Part shown: positions 22,101-32,177 of the stretch, one piece after another
Numbering within the stretch: position 1 is the stretch's first letter
How the letters are laid out: each line of letters begins with the position of its first letter
Assembly (NCBI GenBank): GCA_025526935.1
Contig: JAHLKD010000092.1
Location: 1 to 64,000 of the forward strand
Source: Cladochytrium replicatum
Taxonomy: Eukaryota > Chytridiomycota > Chytridiomycetes > Cladochytriales > Cladochytriaceae
Direction: 5' to 3'
Length of the DNA stretch: 64,000 nucleotides
Notes under the pieces: model-generated
Seen by the model: only the letters and a program-made list of their open reading frames with translations
The model's database searches: none
Told to the model about the DNA's origin: nothing
Made by a program: the position numbers and the translations under genes

Positions 22101-24826
22101 ATGGATGATTCTAACCTGGAGGAGGTGGAGGTGGTCCAAGAGCTTCCCACGGTGTGTCAGCTTGCGATCAATACACAAATTCAAGTGTATTTACCAAGAG
22201 GTGGCGGCGGAGGAGTTGGCACCCCTACAATGATATTAAAAAAGTCACGATCGAGAACGGTCTTGAGTCTGATGTATCCTACCATCCATTACCGCCGGTG
22301 GTTGGGGGGGCCGAGACGGATTTGAGAAACCTTGCAATGTCAAGTTTGTCACCGAGAGATTCAAACGTGATGGTAAATGAAATTTCACCTGCTGGCGGTG
22401 GTGGAGGCGGAGGCGGAAGCGGAGGCGTAGGAGGAGGAGGACCACTGATTGCTATTGAAAAAACATGAACGTCAAACGTTAACCGGCAAAGTCGGCAAAC
22501 CTGTCGGTAGCGGGGGAGGGGCCGGCGGTGGAGGCACCCCAAGAGCTGTCGTTTGAATCGTTAAACGCTGTCGGGAAGATGGAGGAACATCATAAGAAAT
22601 ACCAGTTGGAGGAGGAGGTGGAGGCGGCGGGGGTCGCCTGTGAGAATCAGATGGCGCTATAAAGTGTTTCAGTTTTCTTTCACACGACCGAAATTTTTGG
22701 CGTACCTGATGGAACAGGAGGCAGGGAATGTGCTATCGATCAATATCTCAGTACTGGAATAATTTGAATGCTTTGTTTTCAACCTGAAAGGTGCACGGAT
22801 GTCTTACGAGAACCTTGGTTTTTCAATTGAAGCTCTTCAGTGGATCGGCCTGCAACCGATGAACAGTGTAGCCTCTGCCCATTTTGCAGATGGAGTTATA
22901 AGTACCTTGTGACCTCAAGAAAAATGATGTTCTCTTGCTGCTTCGATTATTCAAAGCATCTGAAGAAGATCCCATGGGCGGCACCTTATCGCGTCCCTCA
23001 CGAGACATTACAAGTTCGCGTTTCTCAAGCACGCGAAGACGGTCCTCTTGCGTGACCCCGTCGCACAGACTTTGGGCAACGACGAGCGCAGAAATTGCAG
23101 AGTCCACACCAAGTTGCAGTTTCGCAATGTCTGGGTTCAGTCCATTACGCTGGAGAACAATTTGCCCAACTATCAAGTTGAGAAGGTGCCAAAATTTTGA
23201 GCTAAAGAAAGCGAAATCATTTCAGAACCGCGTTTGAGGAGATAAGCTATAGTTGCTTTTCTCCAAACCTGCGGCCCAAGTCCGTAGGTATCAATGTGAG
23301 CTTTTGAAGAACGAGAGTAAGCCAGTGAGTGGCCTCGGCGCCTCTGACGTTCATCTTCACAACTTTGAACAGAGCATCAACGTCAGTAATGAATTTTGAG
23401 TCAAGGAGCTCATCAAGATTGTTCGTCTCGGAATAATGGAATTCTAATAGGATATGTCATATCAACACCAGTAAAGTCCAAAGACAGCGACAGCTCTTCG
23501 TAGTCCGCTGCGGCCTCTTCTTCAAAGATCATGAGCTGAGTTTGAAGATCTGCATTTGATGTTTCATGCAGCACCTGATAAGAGATGCGGTTTGATGGCG
23601 AACACTTTTGTGAAAGGTTGACGAAAAACACACCGGCATGATTTCAGCTATGCCCAGGAGTAGAAACTCGGATCTTAGAGCCACACGAAAGTCCAGATCG
23701 TCCGGTGAATTCACGGCAGCATTGATGAATGCCATCGCAGCAGTCTTGAATTAACATTCAGCGTAGAGACAATAGGCGCATTGTGTTACCCCACCTGGTA
23801 TTCCAGAAGGGCCGCAGGCTGTATGTCCTCATCACCGCTGGAGAGGTCAACCTTGAGCAGCTCCATAATCCCCTGGAACCTGTATTCCTCGTGCTTCACA
23901 GTTCGGAAGTACTCCATTGCATCAAGAATCAGCCCGTGACCGTTGGGCGGGACGAAACACACTGCTGCAAGAACTTCTAAGGTCATTGTCCTTGTTTTAA
24001 TATGTGAGCATCCAAGTCCTAGAGCGAGAATACGTATTCCAGACGGCGTTTCGAGGATAGTTTGCAATCCGAAGCTGCTGTTGAGTGTCGCTTTGAGAGC
24101 CCTTATAAATTGAGTAAGGCAGTCACGCTCGTCAATTGTTGGGCTTGGGTGTTATTTTAGCTTTTAGTCTTGCGAGCATATTCCCAAGACAGTCAAACTC
24201 GCACCTAGCTTTTGTTCCGAATTGCTTCCCAAGCTGGAGAAGCGTGCCCAAACCTCCAGCGCAAACGAAAAGCTTGACCCACCTTATTTAATAAATTGAG
24301 AAAAGAAGATTCCAAGGTGCGTCATTGCCTCACTGTATTGATTCAGTTCGCAGCGAAACTTCAAGGGACTGAAGCTGTTTTGCTCGATCACGAGAAGCCA
24401 GAACATTTTTAAGCGCAAATGCTGAATTCTTCGGGTCGTTTGTAGTCAGGAGATCAGAAGCGGAAGAATAATGAACCAAACTGTGAGCCGCTGATGATTT
24501 GGTTTTCTGCTGTTCTAAAAGCAGCCATTTTCTCTCCGGCGACATTGCACGCATCTGATCCATCTTCTGAGGTGGTACGCCCAGATCCTCCTTGAATAAG
24601 AACAGTTTGAGGAGATACAATTCCAACCTGGAGTGGGATTACGCACCAAAAATGCTTCGAACTGTTCATTTAGATTTGAAGGCACTGAGACAGGGGATGC
24701 GATCCCCAGTTTCGACAGATCAGTTGGATCTGTGGGTGTCGCTGAGTTTGGCGAGGTGATAGCCACTCCCAGCTCATGTTTCGAGGCCTGTTTCTGAGTA
24801 TTGAGTTTCTTCTTGAGCTGGAACAT
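19125..24826 (-). CDS. Diaphanous-related formin
   Basis: Actin nucleator of the DRF type, minus strand, more than 30 exons. Start MFQLKKKLNTQKQ at 24826. An intron (24656 down, ending before GAG at about 24602) joins FEAFL to EDLGVPPQKMDQM, the GTPase-binding domain. The FH3/DID armadillo region follows (NSPDDLDFRVALRSEFLLLG near 23680, LEVLAAVCFVPPNGHGLILDA near 23950) and then a dimerisation/coiled-coil region near 23100. FH1 is a run of proline micro-exons (21114-22637). FH2 starts in the exon 21094-20750 (TKLKQLPWNKV) and carries LGRIKMPFDD, RYEQRLKAINF, LILAIGNFLNADNFRGGAYGF and LADTKSSNGRTFFHYLA. The last exon has a DAD (GVMDDLISQLKTGDAF) plus a basic tail, implying Rho-relieved autoinhibition. 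One apparent single-base frame break lies near 19588 in late FH2. The splice join just before 22637 is unresolved. Confidence 0.9.
21114..22637 (-). repeat. Array of 17 proline micro-exons (formin FH1)
   Basis: Seventeen consecutive short exons on the minus strand, each with its own acceptor AG and donor GT, interrupt 1.5 kb. The first is 35 nt (22637-22603). The other sixteen are about 24-72 nt, and each begins with two and ends with one codon base (phase 1-1), so every one is a multiple of three. Typical product is (G/A)FGGPPPPPPPP. Examples are the 36-nt units near 21,790-21,750, 21,705-21,665 and 21,625-21,580. The last is 21137-21114 (G-IPGPPGA-G), followed by the FH2-entry exon at 21094. 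Many acceptors end in AAAG. Together they encode the profilin-binding FH1 region. Confidence 0.88.
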
Positions 24827-24983
24827 TATGAGATCAAATGCAGCGCAGCGCTGTGTGGCTGGCCCGCACGCTGCCAGCAAATCAATCAGCCACCGCCACA
24901 ACCACTCACCTCTCCTAGCCGCTCCATAAAACTCGTCGAGGAGCGTTGGAATTGTTGGGTAGAAAAGGGACGGCCAGCACGCA
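24827..24983. promoter_or_regulatory. Shared promoter, formin / PH-domain gene
   Basis: Only 157 bp separate the start codons of two divergently transcribed genes, so both 5' leaders and the control region must lie here or overlap the coding starts. No TATA box or named motif was recognised. Confidence 0.5.
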
Positions 24984-27900
24984 ATGCAGTCTGCCGAACA
25001 GTCGCCGTCGGCATTGCAGCCGCAGCCTGCCGCACTGACTCTGCAGAACCTGCAGCACATACAAATCCCTCCGAGACGCGAAACTCGAAACCTCCCCCTT
25101 AATGCACAGACCACTAGCTCGCCTGTTGGGTCTGTCTCTGGCGCTTCGGACCGCCAGACCGCCATTCAGCTCCCTCGCCCCATGTCTGGCTACTCTTCAC
25201 CACAATCGATTCGAAACCCGATGGCTGGTGTGGACTTGGCAACTCCAGCTCCTTACGCTGGCTCGCAGAACAATGTTCGATTTCGCAATCAGCAAGTTAA
25301 CCTTGCATCTCCTACATTTTCGGTTGCAACACCTCCGCGCTCACCGTCAGTCTCAAGTCTTGCGAGCAGCGATATTCTCCCTGTTTTTCGGCGTCAAAGC
25401 AATCGCCACTCTGGCATATCATCTATCTACATTCCTGCACCACCATCTGATGTTCTATCTGAGCCTAATTCATCGATATACATGCCGAGTCCGGTGGAAG
25501 AGTTTCCCCAATTCACCTTTCCTTCAGAGCAAGAGGAAGACTCTGGTGGTTCAGATGGTGAAACGACACCAACTGCTACCCAGCCAGCAAAGGATGACAC
25601 CTTGCGCCGGCCTCAGACTCAATCTACTCCACCTGCACCCACTGGTCCCCAACCAGTGTCAATTTTGAAAAAGAAACTCTCGACCGAAGCTCTCGCCAAA
25701 ATGAATGCCGCATTGGGCAGTTCTGATCCTAGCAAGGGGATCCTTTCTGGAAGTGAAACTTCCCAGTCGGCTGGAAGCGCAAACGATGGGAGCGACTCTC
25801 GAAAGGTTCGCAGCGACCTTGCTGTGGATGTGAATGCAAAATCGAGTGAGAATGTGAAGCGGCCAGAAAGTCCTACCGCCAAACCTGATTCCAACCCCGA
25901 ACCCCGAAGTTTCTCGCTTTTGTATCGACTCGATGACAATCCCGAAAAGGACTCTGAGCGACCTTCCCGCACCGCTACTCCACCAGCAGGACTCGCTCAG
26001 AAATCAGGCCGAGATCCCAAAGTTCCAACTCCTGCTCCACTGAAAGATGTGATGGCAGAACAAATCGGAGCTCGGGATTACAGTACAAACACCTCACCAC
26101 CTGCCTCACCAACAGACCCAAGAATGAGACAATTAGGTGATTATAATCAGAAGTCTAGGCAACAACAAGAAACATCTTCGGCTTACAAAGCCGTCGCGTC
26201 ACCATCGTTGCGCAGAGCGACCAGTCCAGCTCCGGGTTCCCCTGCGGTACTTTTAAAGGCTTTCCCAAAACCTCCACCGTCGGAGTTAAGTGGTGCCATT
26301 CCCCAAGCGCCAACATTTACGGGATGGCTGTTCAAGTTGGGCACGAAAGGTCGATGGCAATATCGGGTAAGTTCTCAAGTATTAATTTTTGATTCTCGCT
26401 CATATTTTGGTGCGCGTTGCAGTTTTTCAAATGCGATGGGACGAGTTTGACTTGTTTTTCACCGAAGACCGCTACAGCAAGGTTTCTTACCACATCCCAT
26501 AGCCGAGCCAACGACGGCATCGACGTTCTGACTGAGCTGCAGGAGAAATGGAGTATACCTATTTCCGATGTTGCACAGATTGCGTTGCTGAGAAAGGTAC
26601 CTCGCCGGCCGTCACAATTGAATGTTGGTGGACCAGAAGCGAGCATGTACCCAGCACATAACGGAAACGCCCCTACAGGAACCATTGGACGTGCGATGGC
26701 GAAACTGCGAACTATGGTTCAGCATGATGACGGAGATATTGGAAGCCCTTATCCCCCGCCGATGACTGATGGTGTGACAGTGGTGGCTAACGTGAGGACT
26801 CTCGAACGCGACGGCAGTCGAAACGGAAGTATGAATCGCTCGCAAAATTCGTCTTCGAGTATCACGGCCGCAAATCCTTTCGATGGGGAAATCGACATCG
26901 TTTCCAAGTGCTTTGCGATCCGAACGTACGAGGGTCACAATTACATCCTCAGAGCAAAAACGGATGACGATACTGCTCGCTGGGTTTGGCTGTTAGTTAG
27001 ACTGTGGCGGGATTACAATGCGAGCTCGACACCGACATCGTCGCAACAATCGCCAATGTCACCCACCCCGATGATTCAGTACCAACAGCTTATGCAGCAG
27101 CAGCAGCAACAGCAACCTCAGGCACTGTCACAGCGCCAATTACAGCAACAAATCAGTAGTGCTGCAAATACTTCTCAGTCTCCCGAGCAGCAGCCCGGGG
27201 AAAAGGTTTCCTTACCCGGAGACGATGATTTGTTGAATCAGTGGGGATTGCCATCGCTTCGAGGCGGGGAAAAGGCAACTGGTTCCTCCTCGAACCAGAG
27301 TGCTCCTCCTGCGCTTCCCGCGAAAGACGAATCCGTCGCCAGCGGTGTCCTAATGTTGAGTCCGGCAAACTCTCCCAAGCTTGGATTCCGCCCATCTGCC
27401 GCTGTCAAGTCGAAAGACGGACGTGCGATCCCCGTCGGTAAACGAGAGTCAAGCTTGCGAATCATGAGGACGATTCCGAACAACACGTTGGCCGCACCCG
27501 GATATCAATCTCCTGCAATGAGCAGCGCTCAATTGGCAGTTTATTCGGGAAGTGTAACCCGTGGTGGGACCACTGTGTCTCCAGCGTTGCCGACCGCGCA
27601 GCTTGGCACTCCTCCATCCACTGTCGTGTATTCACCTCAGATGACGTACGAAATCGTCGAAGAGGAAGATGACGAAGGGGAGGTTGATGACGTCGGACCG
27701 CAGCGCTGGAGGCTCACGGACCGCGGACAGTTGCCGCCCCAGGTGCCGCCTAAGGACCAAGAAGATGACGATGATGATGAAGAAGGTGGCGCGGACTGGA
27801 TGAGCGACCAGACAGTGACGGACATAATGCAGCGCTCGTCGATCGTGTCGAGTTCGAGGGTCAAGTCGCCCCGAAACGCAACACGTTTGACAGTGTCCAA

Positions 27901-29092
27901 TGAACATGGGAACGCAACGCTTGCGCCTGGTGTGACCCGGTCGTATATGGAAGGCAGTTCGGAAGTTGTGGTTATCGACGACGGGCCCGATGTGGAGGAA
28001 GAAGCGGAAGTTGTGAAGCTTGTCGCTGTGGTGGATGCGCCAGAGACCAGCTTGCGCGCGTGGAGGAAAAGCATGTTGAGCTTGCAGACTTCGGAGCGGT
28101 CGTCGGACGTGGGCGGCCCGAACCGTAGCGAGTCCATGAAAGTGGAGCACGCCAGTATGATGGAAGAGCAGCCGAATAAGCAGCCTGCGGAGATCATGGA
28201 GGTGCTTGATACTCTTGCGACTAGCCAGGAGTGGATGGATCAGATTCCCGAAACAAATGAGCCACCGCAGCAATTGCGACAAGAGGTGCAGCAACCACAA
28301 TCACAAATGGCCTCGCCTACGGGCCAGCCAGTGGTACCCAGACAAGTCAGCTTTGCTGCAGCGAACATCACGGTGCCGAAGCGTGGAACTTCGATGGTAT
28401 TGCTGAACATGAAGCTTGCCGCCCAGAATGCGGCTGCAGCTGGAGAACAGCCTCCGCTTCCCGAGAAACCACTTCCGCCGATCCAGCAGTCCCTGTACCA
28501 TGCGCCAATCGACACCACGCCGGTCGTGCACTGGACCCCTTCCACTGCGGGCTACGTACCTCCAGACACAGGACGCCCTCCACCAAGCAGCTCTGCGATG
28601 GCGCGCGCGACAACGCGCGTGATGCGCTGGCGACAGACTCTAGTCGAACTCCTAGCGGACGATCCTGAAGTCCACGTCGACGTGACGCCGACCAGCCCCA
28701 CAGGATACACCGATGCATCAGGCAACCCGCATAACTCCATCACGACGATCACGACCATCAGCCACACCCACTACGGCACGGAAGCCTCGGACTCGCCCAA
28801 CGTAGCAGCACAGTTTTTGCAGCAGACGCTGAATAGAGACTCGACTGTGAAGAGGATGCTCCCGCCGCCGCCTGTGCGGCCCCCACCGCCGCCGAAAGGT
28901 ACCGGGAGCTGGCAGAGTGGCGCGCTGTCGTTGCAGCAGCAGCTGCAGTTGCAGCAACAACAGCAGCAGATGTTGATGTCTCAGCAGCAGTCGCAGCAGC
29001 AGCAACAAGACCCGGTGGCGAGCAGCAGGCCGTTTAGTTGGTACATGGACATGGTGAAAGCTCAGAGCATGCCGGTTGCGAGAACTGGATAG
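24984..29092 (+). CDS. Large PH-domain protein with disordered flanks
   Basis: Two exons, 24984-26366 and 26423-29092, joined in phase 0 (GTAAGT ... GCAG), give 1,349 residues. The first 430 residues are Ser/Pro/Thr-rich and disordered. A PH domain starts at FTGWLFKLGTKGRWQYR just before the intron and continues with FFKCDGTSLTCF. After a long insertion, the terminal strand and helix follow (KCFAIRTYEGHNYILRAKTDD, ARWVWLLVRLW). The rest has poly-Gln blocks (about residues 690 and 1315), an acidic patch EEEDDEGEVDD, and proline-rich PPPPVRPPPPPKG near the C-terminus, a possible profilin or SH3 ligand. The PH domain suggests phosphoinositide membrane binding, and sharing a promoter with a formin hints at a cortical actin role. 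That is inference, since no specific orthologue is recognised. Confidence 0.8.
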
Positions 29093-29930
29093 AAACTTGG
29101 AATGTTGTTCTGCTTTTGTTGTTTGTGTACGAAAAATGGACCAGAGGTTTTTGAGAACGATTACTTCATAATAAGTTTGCTTTTCTGTGTTTTTTTTGCA
29201 ATGCGCAATTGGTTTGGTGCAATTGGTTTGGTGTTAGATTTATGAGATTTACTCACCCCAGGAGTCTTTTTTTTGTTTCCTCACTTTTCCTCATTGTAGG
29301 TTTCTGTCCTTTTTTGTCTCAGGTTGTCTCAGGTCTCATTCAATTAAAGTACTTTTCTAGCGGTTGAAAGGCGTTTTTGGGGTCTTATGCTGGCCAATTA
29401 TCGGTTGGATCAAGTAACATGAGATTTGCTGAGAGAATCTTTAAAGGAACACCAGCTTTAATCAGCAAATCTTTGAGAGGGCATGCTGCCGGATGATGTT
29501 CAATTCTCCATCCGCTCCACTGCCCGAAATGGCTGCAGAACTGGTGACTGATCGTCCAAATGATAAGGTAACATTGTGGAATCGATAAGTAGTATTATTT
29601 CCTAATCAAAAATTCTTCGATCGCAAAATTTTGTGGGGTAGCCACAACTTGAAAATGAAGCCACCGTTCTTACGTTTCTTACGTCATACGTAGATCTTTC
29701 GTCGGTACAGTGTACGAACGAAGTGCAACTGAAATGCCTTCCTGTATGACAATCGGGTACATTTGAACTTTGATGGCTTTAAGCGGCGGATCAAACATGT
29801 CACATTAATCTGTTATCTTGACTGCACACCTCAGAAAATTTCGAACCAAACAATAAATAGGCGTGTAAAGTAAAAAGCCTTAAAAGCAAGAAAACCAGCC
29901 AGTGATTTTCACCCCAACCAAACCTAAACC
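29093..29930. other. Intergenic
   Basis: 3' flank of the PH-domain gene and 5' flank of the secreted-protein pseudogene. T-rich stretches and a direct repeat of GCGCAATTGGTTTGGTG-like words near 29203-29235. No gene seen. Confidence 0.5.
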
Positions 29931-30742
29931 ATGAAGTTCACTGCGGCTGTTGCACTTGTTTCGCTTGCCCTTGGTGGCTCTGTGTCCACTGGCCGTGTTA
30001 CCACCAACCACACGGGCGCGAACCGAGAAGGCAAATGCGCAAGTTGCACAGCATCTTGCCTCGTTGGGTGCCTCTGTCTCCACTCTTGAAGCTGCCGGAA
30101 TCTGAATTCCAGTTGTTTTCCAGATCATTCGCAAGGGTAAACCCAGAGATCATCTATACTCCGAATCATGCTAACCTGCTCTTCCTAGATACCACCAAGG
30201 CTGGCGGATACATTTCTGATGCGGATCGCAAGACTCAAATTGTCTTGAGCACCGACTACGGGAAGTGCGTCCCAGTTCTACTACCTTCCACAGACCGTCC
30301 GCACGCTGTACTCCAACTGGTTCACCAACTTGTAAGTTTCCATCACAGCGTATTATTGCCAAAGTGCTTAGGGCCCAGACTCCACCCTGCAGAGTATCAT
30401 GAAGTCCAAACTTCGCCAGGGCAAAGCAGCGTGAGTACTTCACGGATTCGACGTGAATACAATTTGCTCATTTGTTATTAGCACCCTCAACTTCTACAAG
30501 ACCACCACTACCTCTGCCGCCACCAAGACTTCCACCAAGACTGCCACCAAAACAACCACCGAGACTACGTGGACCCTGCCCCCACTTGCGCTCACGACAA
30601 GTCTGTCACAGGTGTCTCGTTGTCCGCAGCGTGTGACTCTTGTGTTGCCCAGATTATCGCTGCAGACGCTTTCTGCGGCACCAACTCTTGGGACTCGACT
30701 TGCGTGCGCGAGGTCACTTCCATTTGCGGCTTCAGCTGCTAA
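29931..30742 (+). pseudogene. Secreted Cys-rich module protein, probably decayed
   Basis: A clear signal peptide (MKFTAAVALVSLALGGSVST) opens the gene. Downstream coding pieces are NAQVAQHLASLGASVSTLEA, GGYISDADRKTQIVLST, YYLPQTVRTLYSNWF and STLQSIMKSKLRQGK. A Thr/Lys linker follows, then a C-terminal Cys module with CAHDKSVTG, ACDSCVAQIIAADAFC and SWDSTCVREV, ending CGFSC and TAA at 30740-30742. Several joins fit small introns (for example GTGAGT ... TTAG before 30481), but at least two single-base shifts and one in-frame TGA remain. The Cys module (C-x2-D, CxxCV, WD-xxCV) occurs in secreted proteins of chytrids and some bacteria. Its function is unknown to me. Confidence 0.55.
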
Positions 30743-30789
30743 GCTCCTCCAACTTACTCCATCATTAAGCCCAACCTCATAATCAACTT

Positions 30790-31049
30790 TATTTTAGCCA
30801 TAGAAAATGTATGAAAGTCGCTCAAAGGAACTTGCCAATGCGGAGCGCAGAAAATCATAGACACTGGTTGAAGTACCTGGCAGCACAAAGGCAAAGCAAA
30901 ATGAGAACATGGAATGACGTTGCGACCAACGGCCAAATGTAAAGTTGATTTTGTGCTGCCAGGTACTTCAACCAGTGTCTATGATTTTCTGCGCTCCGCA
31001 TTGGCAAGTTCCTTTGAGCGACTTTCATACATTTTCTATGGCTAAAATA
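30790..31049. repeat. Perfect 100-bp inverted repeat, 60-nt spacer
   Basis: Bases 30790-30889 are the exact reverse complement of 30950-31049. The 60-base spacer is 30890-30949. It lies between the secreted Cys-module pseudogene and its decayed paralogue. A transcript would fold into a 100-bp hairpin. No transposase or TA target duplication was noticed. Confidence 0.95.
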
Positions 31050-31584
31050 CAACATCTCAATCATTCGCAATTACTTCAAAGGTCTTCAAGCTAACAAATC
31101 AAAACTCAGATCGAATACCTAAAAGGATAAAGATAAGTCTGCGTGTCCCTCGCGCTAAACGGCAGGACCTGTCAAAGAAGAATGGATCCTGCTAATCGCA
31201 GTATTTGTTCTTTACACACAGCACTTCAACTTCCAGGGAGGCTGCTCGGGAAGCGGCGACGAGGTTGCGGACACGCCCGCAGAGGCTAGCCCCGCCTCTG
31301 GTTGCCCAACTGGCCGCGATACTTGCCCTGGGGGTGGTCTTGACCCATCCATAACTCCACGTAATCGATCACGTCAGTTGCGCGGGTTTTTTAAATGCTG
31401 ATGACATGGTCAGGGACTACTCTGACGACTCTTGCATGAGGAAATTGACTGCCGGCTAGATCTCTCGGGCTTCTTTGATCTGGGCGACCTACCGCAATGC
31501 TGACTAGTAACGATCCTCCGTCGGGCTGGACGTGAGTTTCCTTCAATGATAATGTTGAAGCTTTATAGTTTTAACATTCATCAG
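31050..31584. other. Intergenic
   Basis: Between the inverted repeat and the second Cys module. Some GC-rich stretches near 31230-31330, but no reading frame I can support. Confidence 0.45.
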
Positions 31585-31860
31585 CACCACCACCGCCGCT
31601 GCCAACTCGGCTGCCACCAAGACGTCAACAACGACCGCCACCGCCAAGTCTACCCCTACTCCAGCCACTGTGCTCACGACAAGTGCGTCACGGGTGTCAA
31701 ATTGTCCTCAGCATGCGACACTTGCGTTGCGCAGATTATCGCTGTGGACTCTTACTGCGCGGCACCAACTCGTGGGACTGGACCTGCGTTAGCGAGCTCT
31801 CCTCCGTTTGCGGCCTGAGCTGCAAAATCCCATCATCGTCCGCCACAGTAACTCAACCTC
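31585..31860 (+). pseudogene. Second copy of the Cys-rich module
   Basis: Starts in a Thr/Ala-rich linker, then CAHDKCVTGVKLSSACDTCV and AQIIAVDSYC, matching the module ending at 30742. A two-base insertion after the TGC near 31760 shifts the frame. The remainder (SWDWTCVSELSSVCGLSC) is readable in the other frame. No start codon, signal peptide or N-terminal domain is nearby, so this is a partial, broken duplicate. Confidence 0.6.
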
Positions 31861-32177
31861 ATAAACACCCATTACAATTTGACGTTGTTGTAGTCAACGT
31901 CACTGCATTGTTTTCATTTTGATGCCTCAGCTTGGTCATTTTCTCAACCTTTCCGAACACACTCTCGTTCTCGCAAGGTTGATCTGTCCCACCAAGATGA
32001 TGTCCTACCTAGGATGACTTAATTCAAATGAGCCAACTCCGATGAAATAGTATTTTTGCGTCACAATTTGTGACAACCACTCGTAAATTACAGGTATCTT
32101 CCGGGATTGGATAACAATGGTATCATGTTCATTTATAACCGGAACCCAAAAGATGCTGGATTTTTGCATGACTTGTA
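31861..32177. other. Intergenic
   Basis: No gene seen. 5' flank of the repeat protein at 32178. Confidence 0.5.

Noticed and set aside
24970-25165. Longer N-terminus for the formin reaching 25165 on the minus strand
   Set aside because: It would overlap the PH-domain gene's coding start. The downstream ATG at 24826 gives a normal basic formin N-terminus.
25102-25668. A 188-codon plus-strand frame overlapping the PH-domain gene
   Set aside because: Antiphase shadow of the Ser/Pro-rich coding sequence, with no independent support.
29931-30742. Class 3 lipase call for the secreted protein
   Set aside because: A faint resemblance near GGYISDADRKTQIVLS, but no GHSLGG nucleophile elbow anywhere in the gene.
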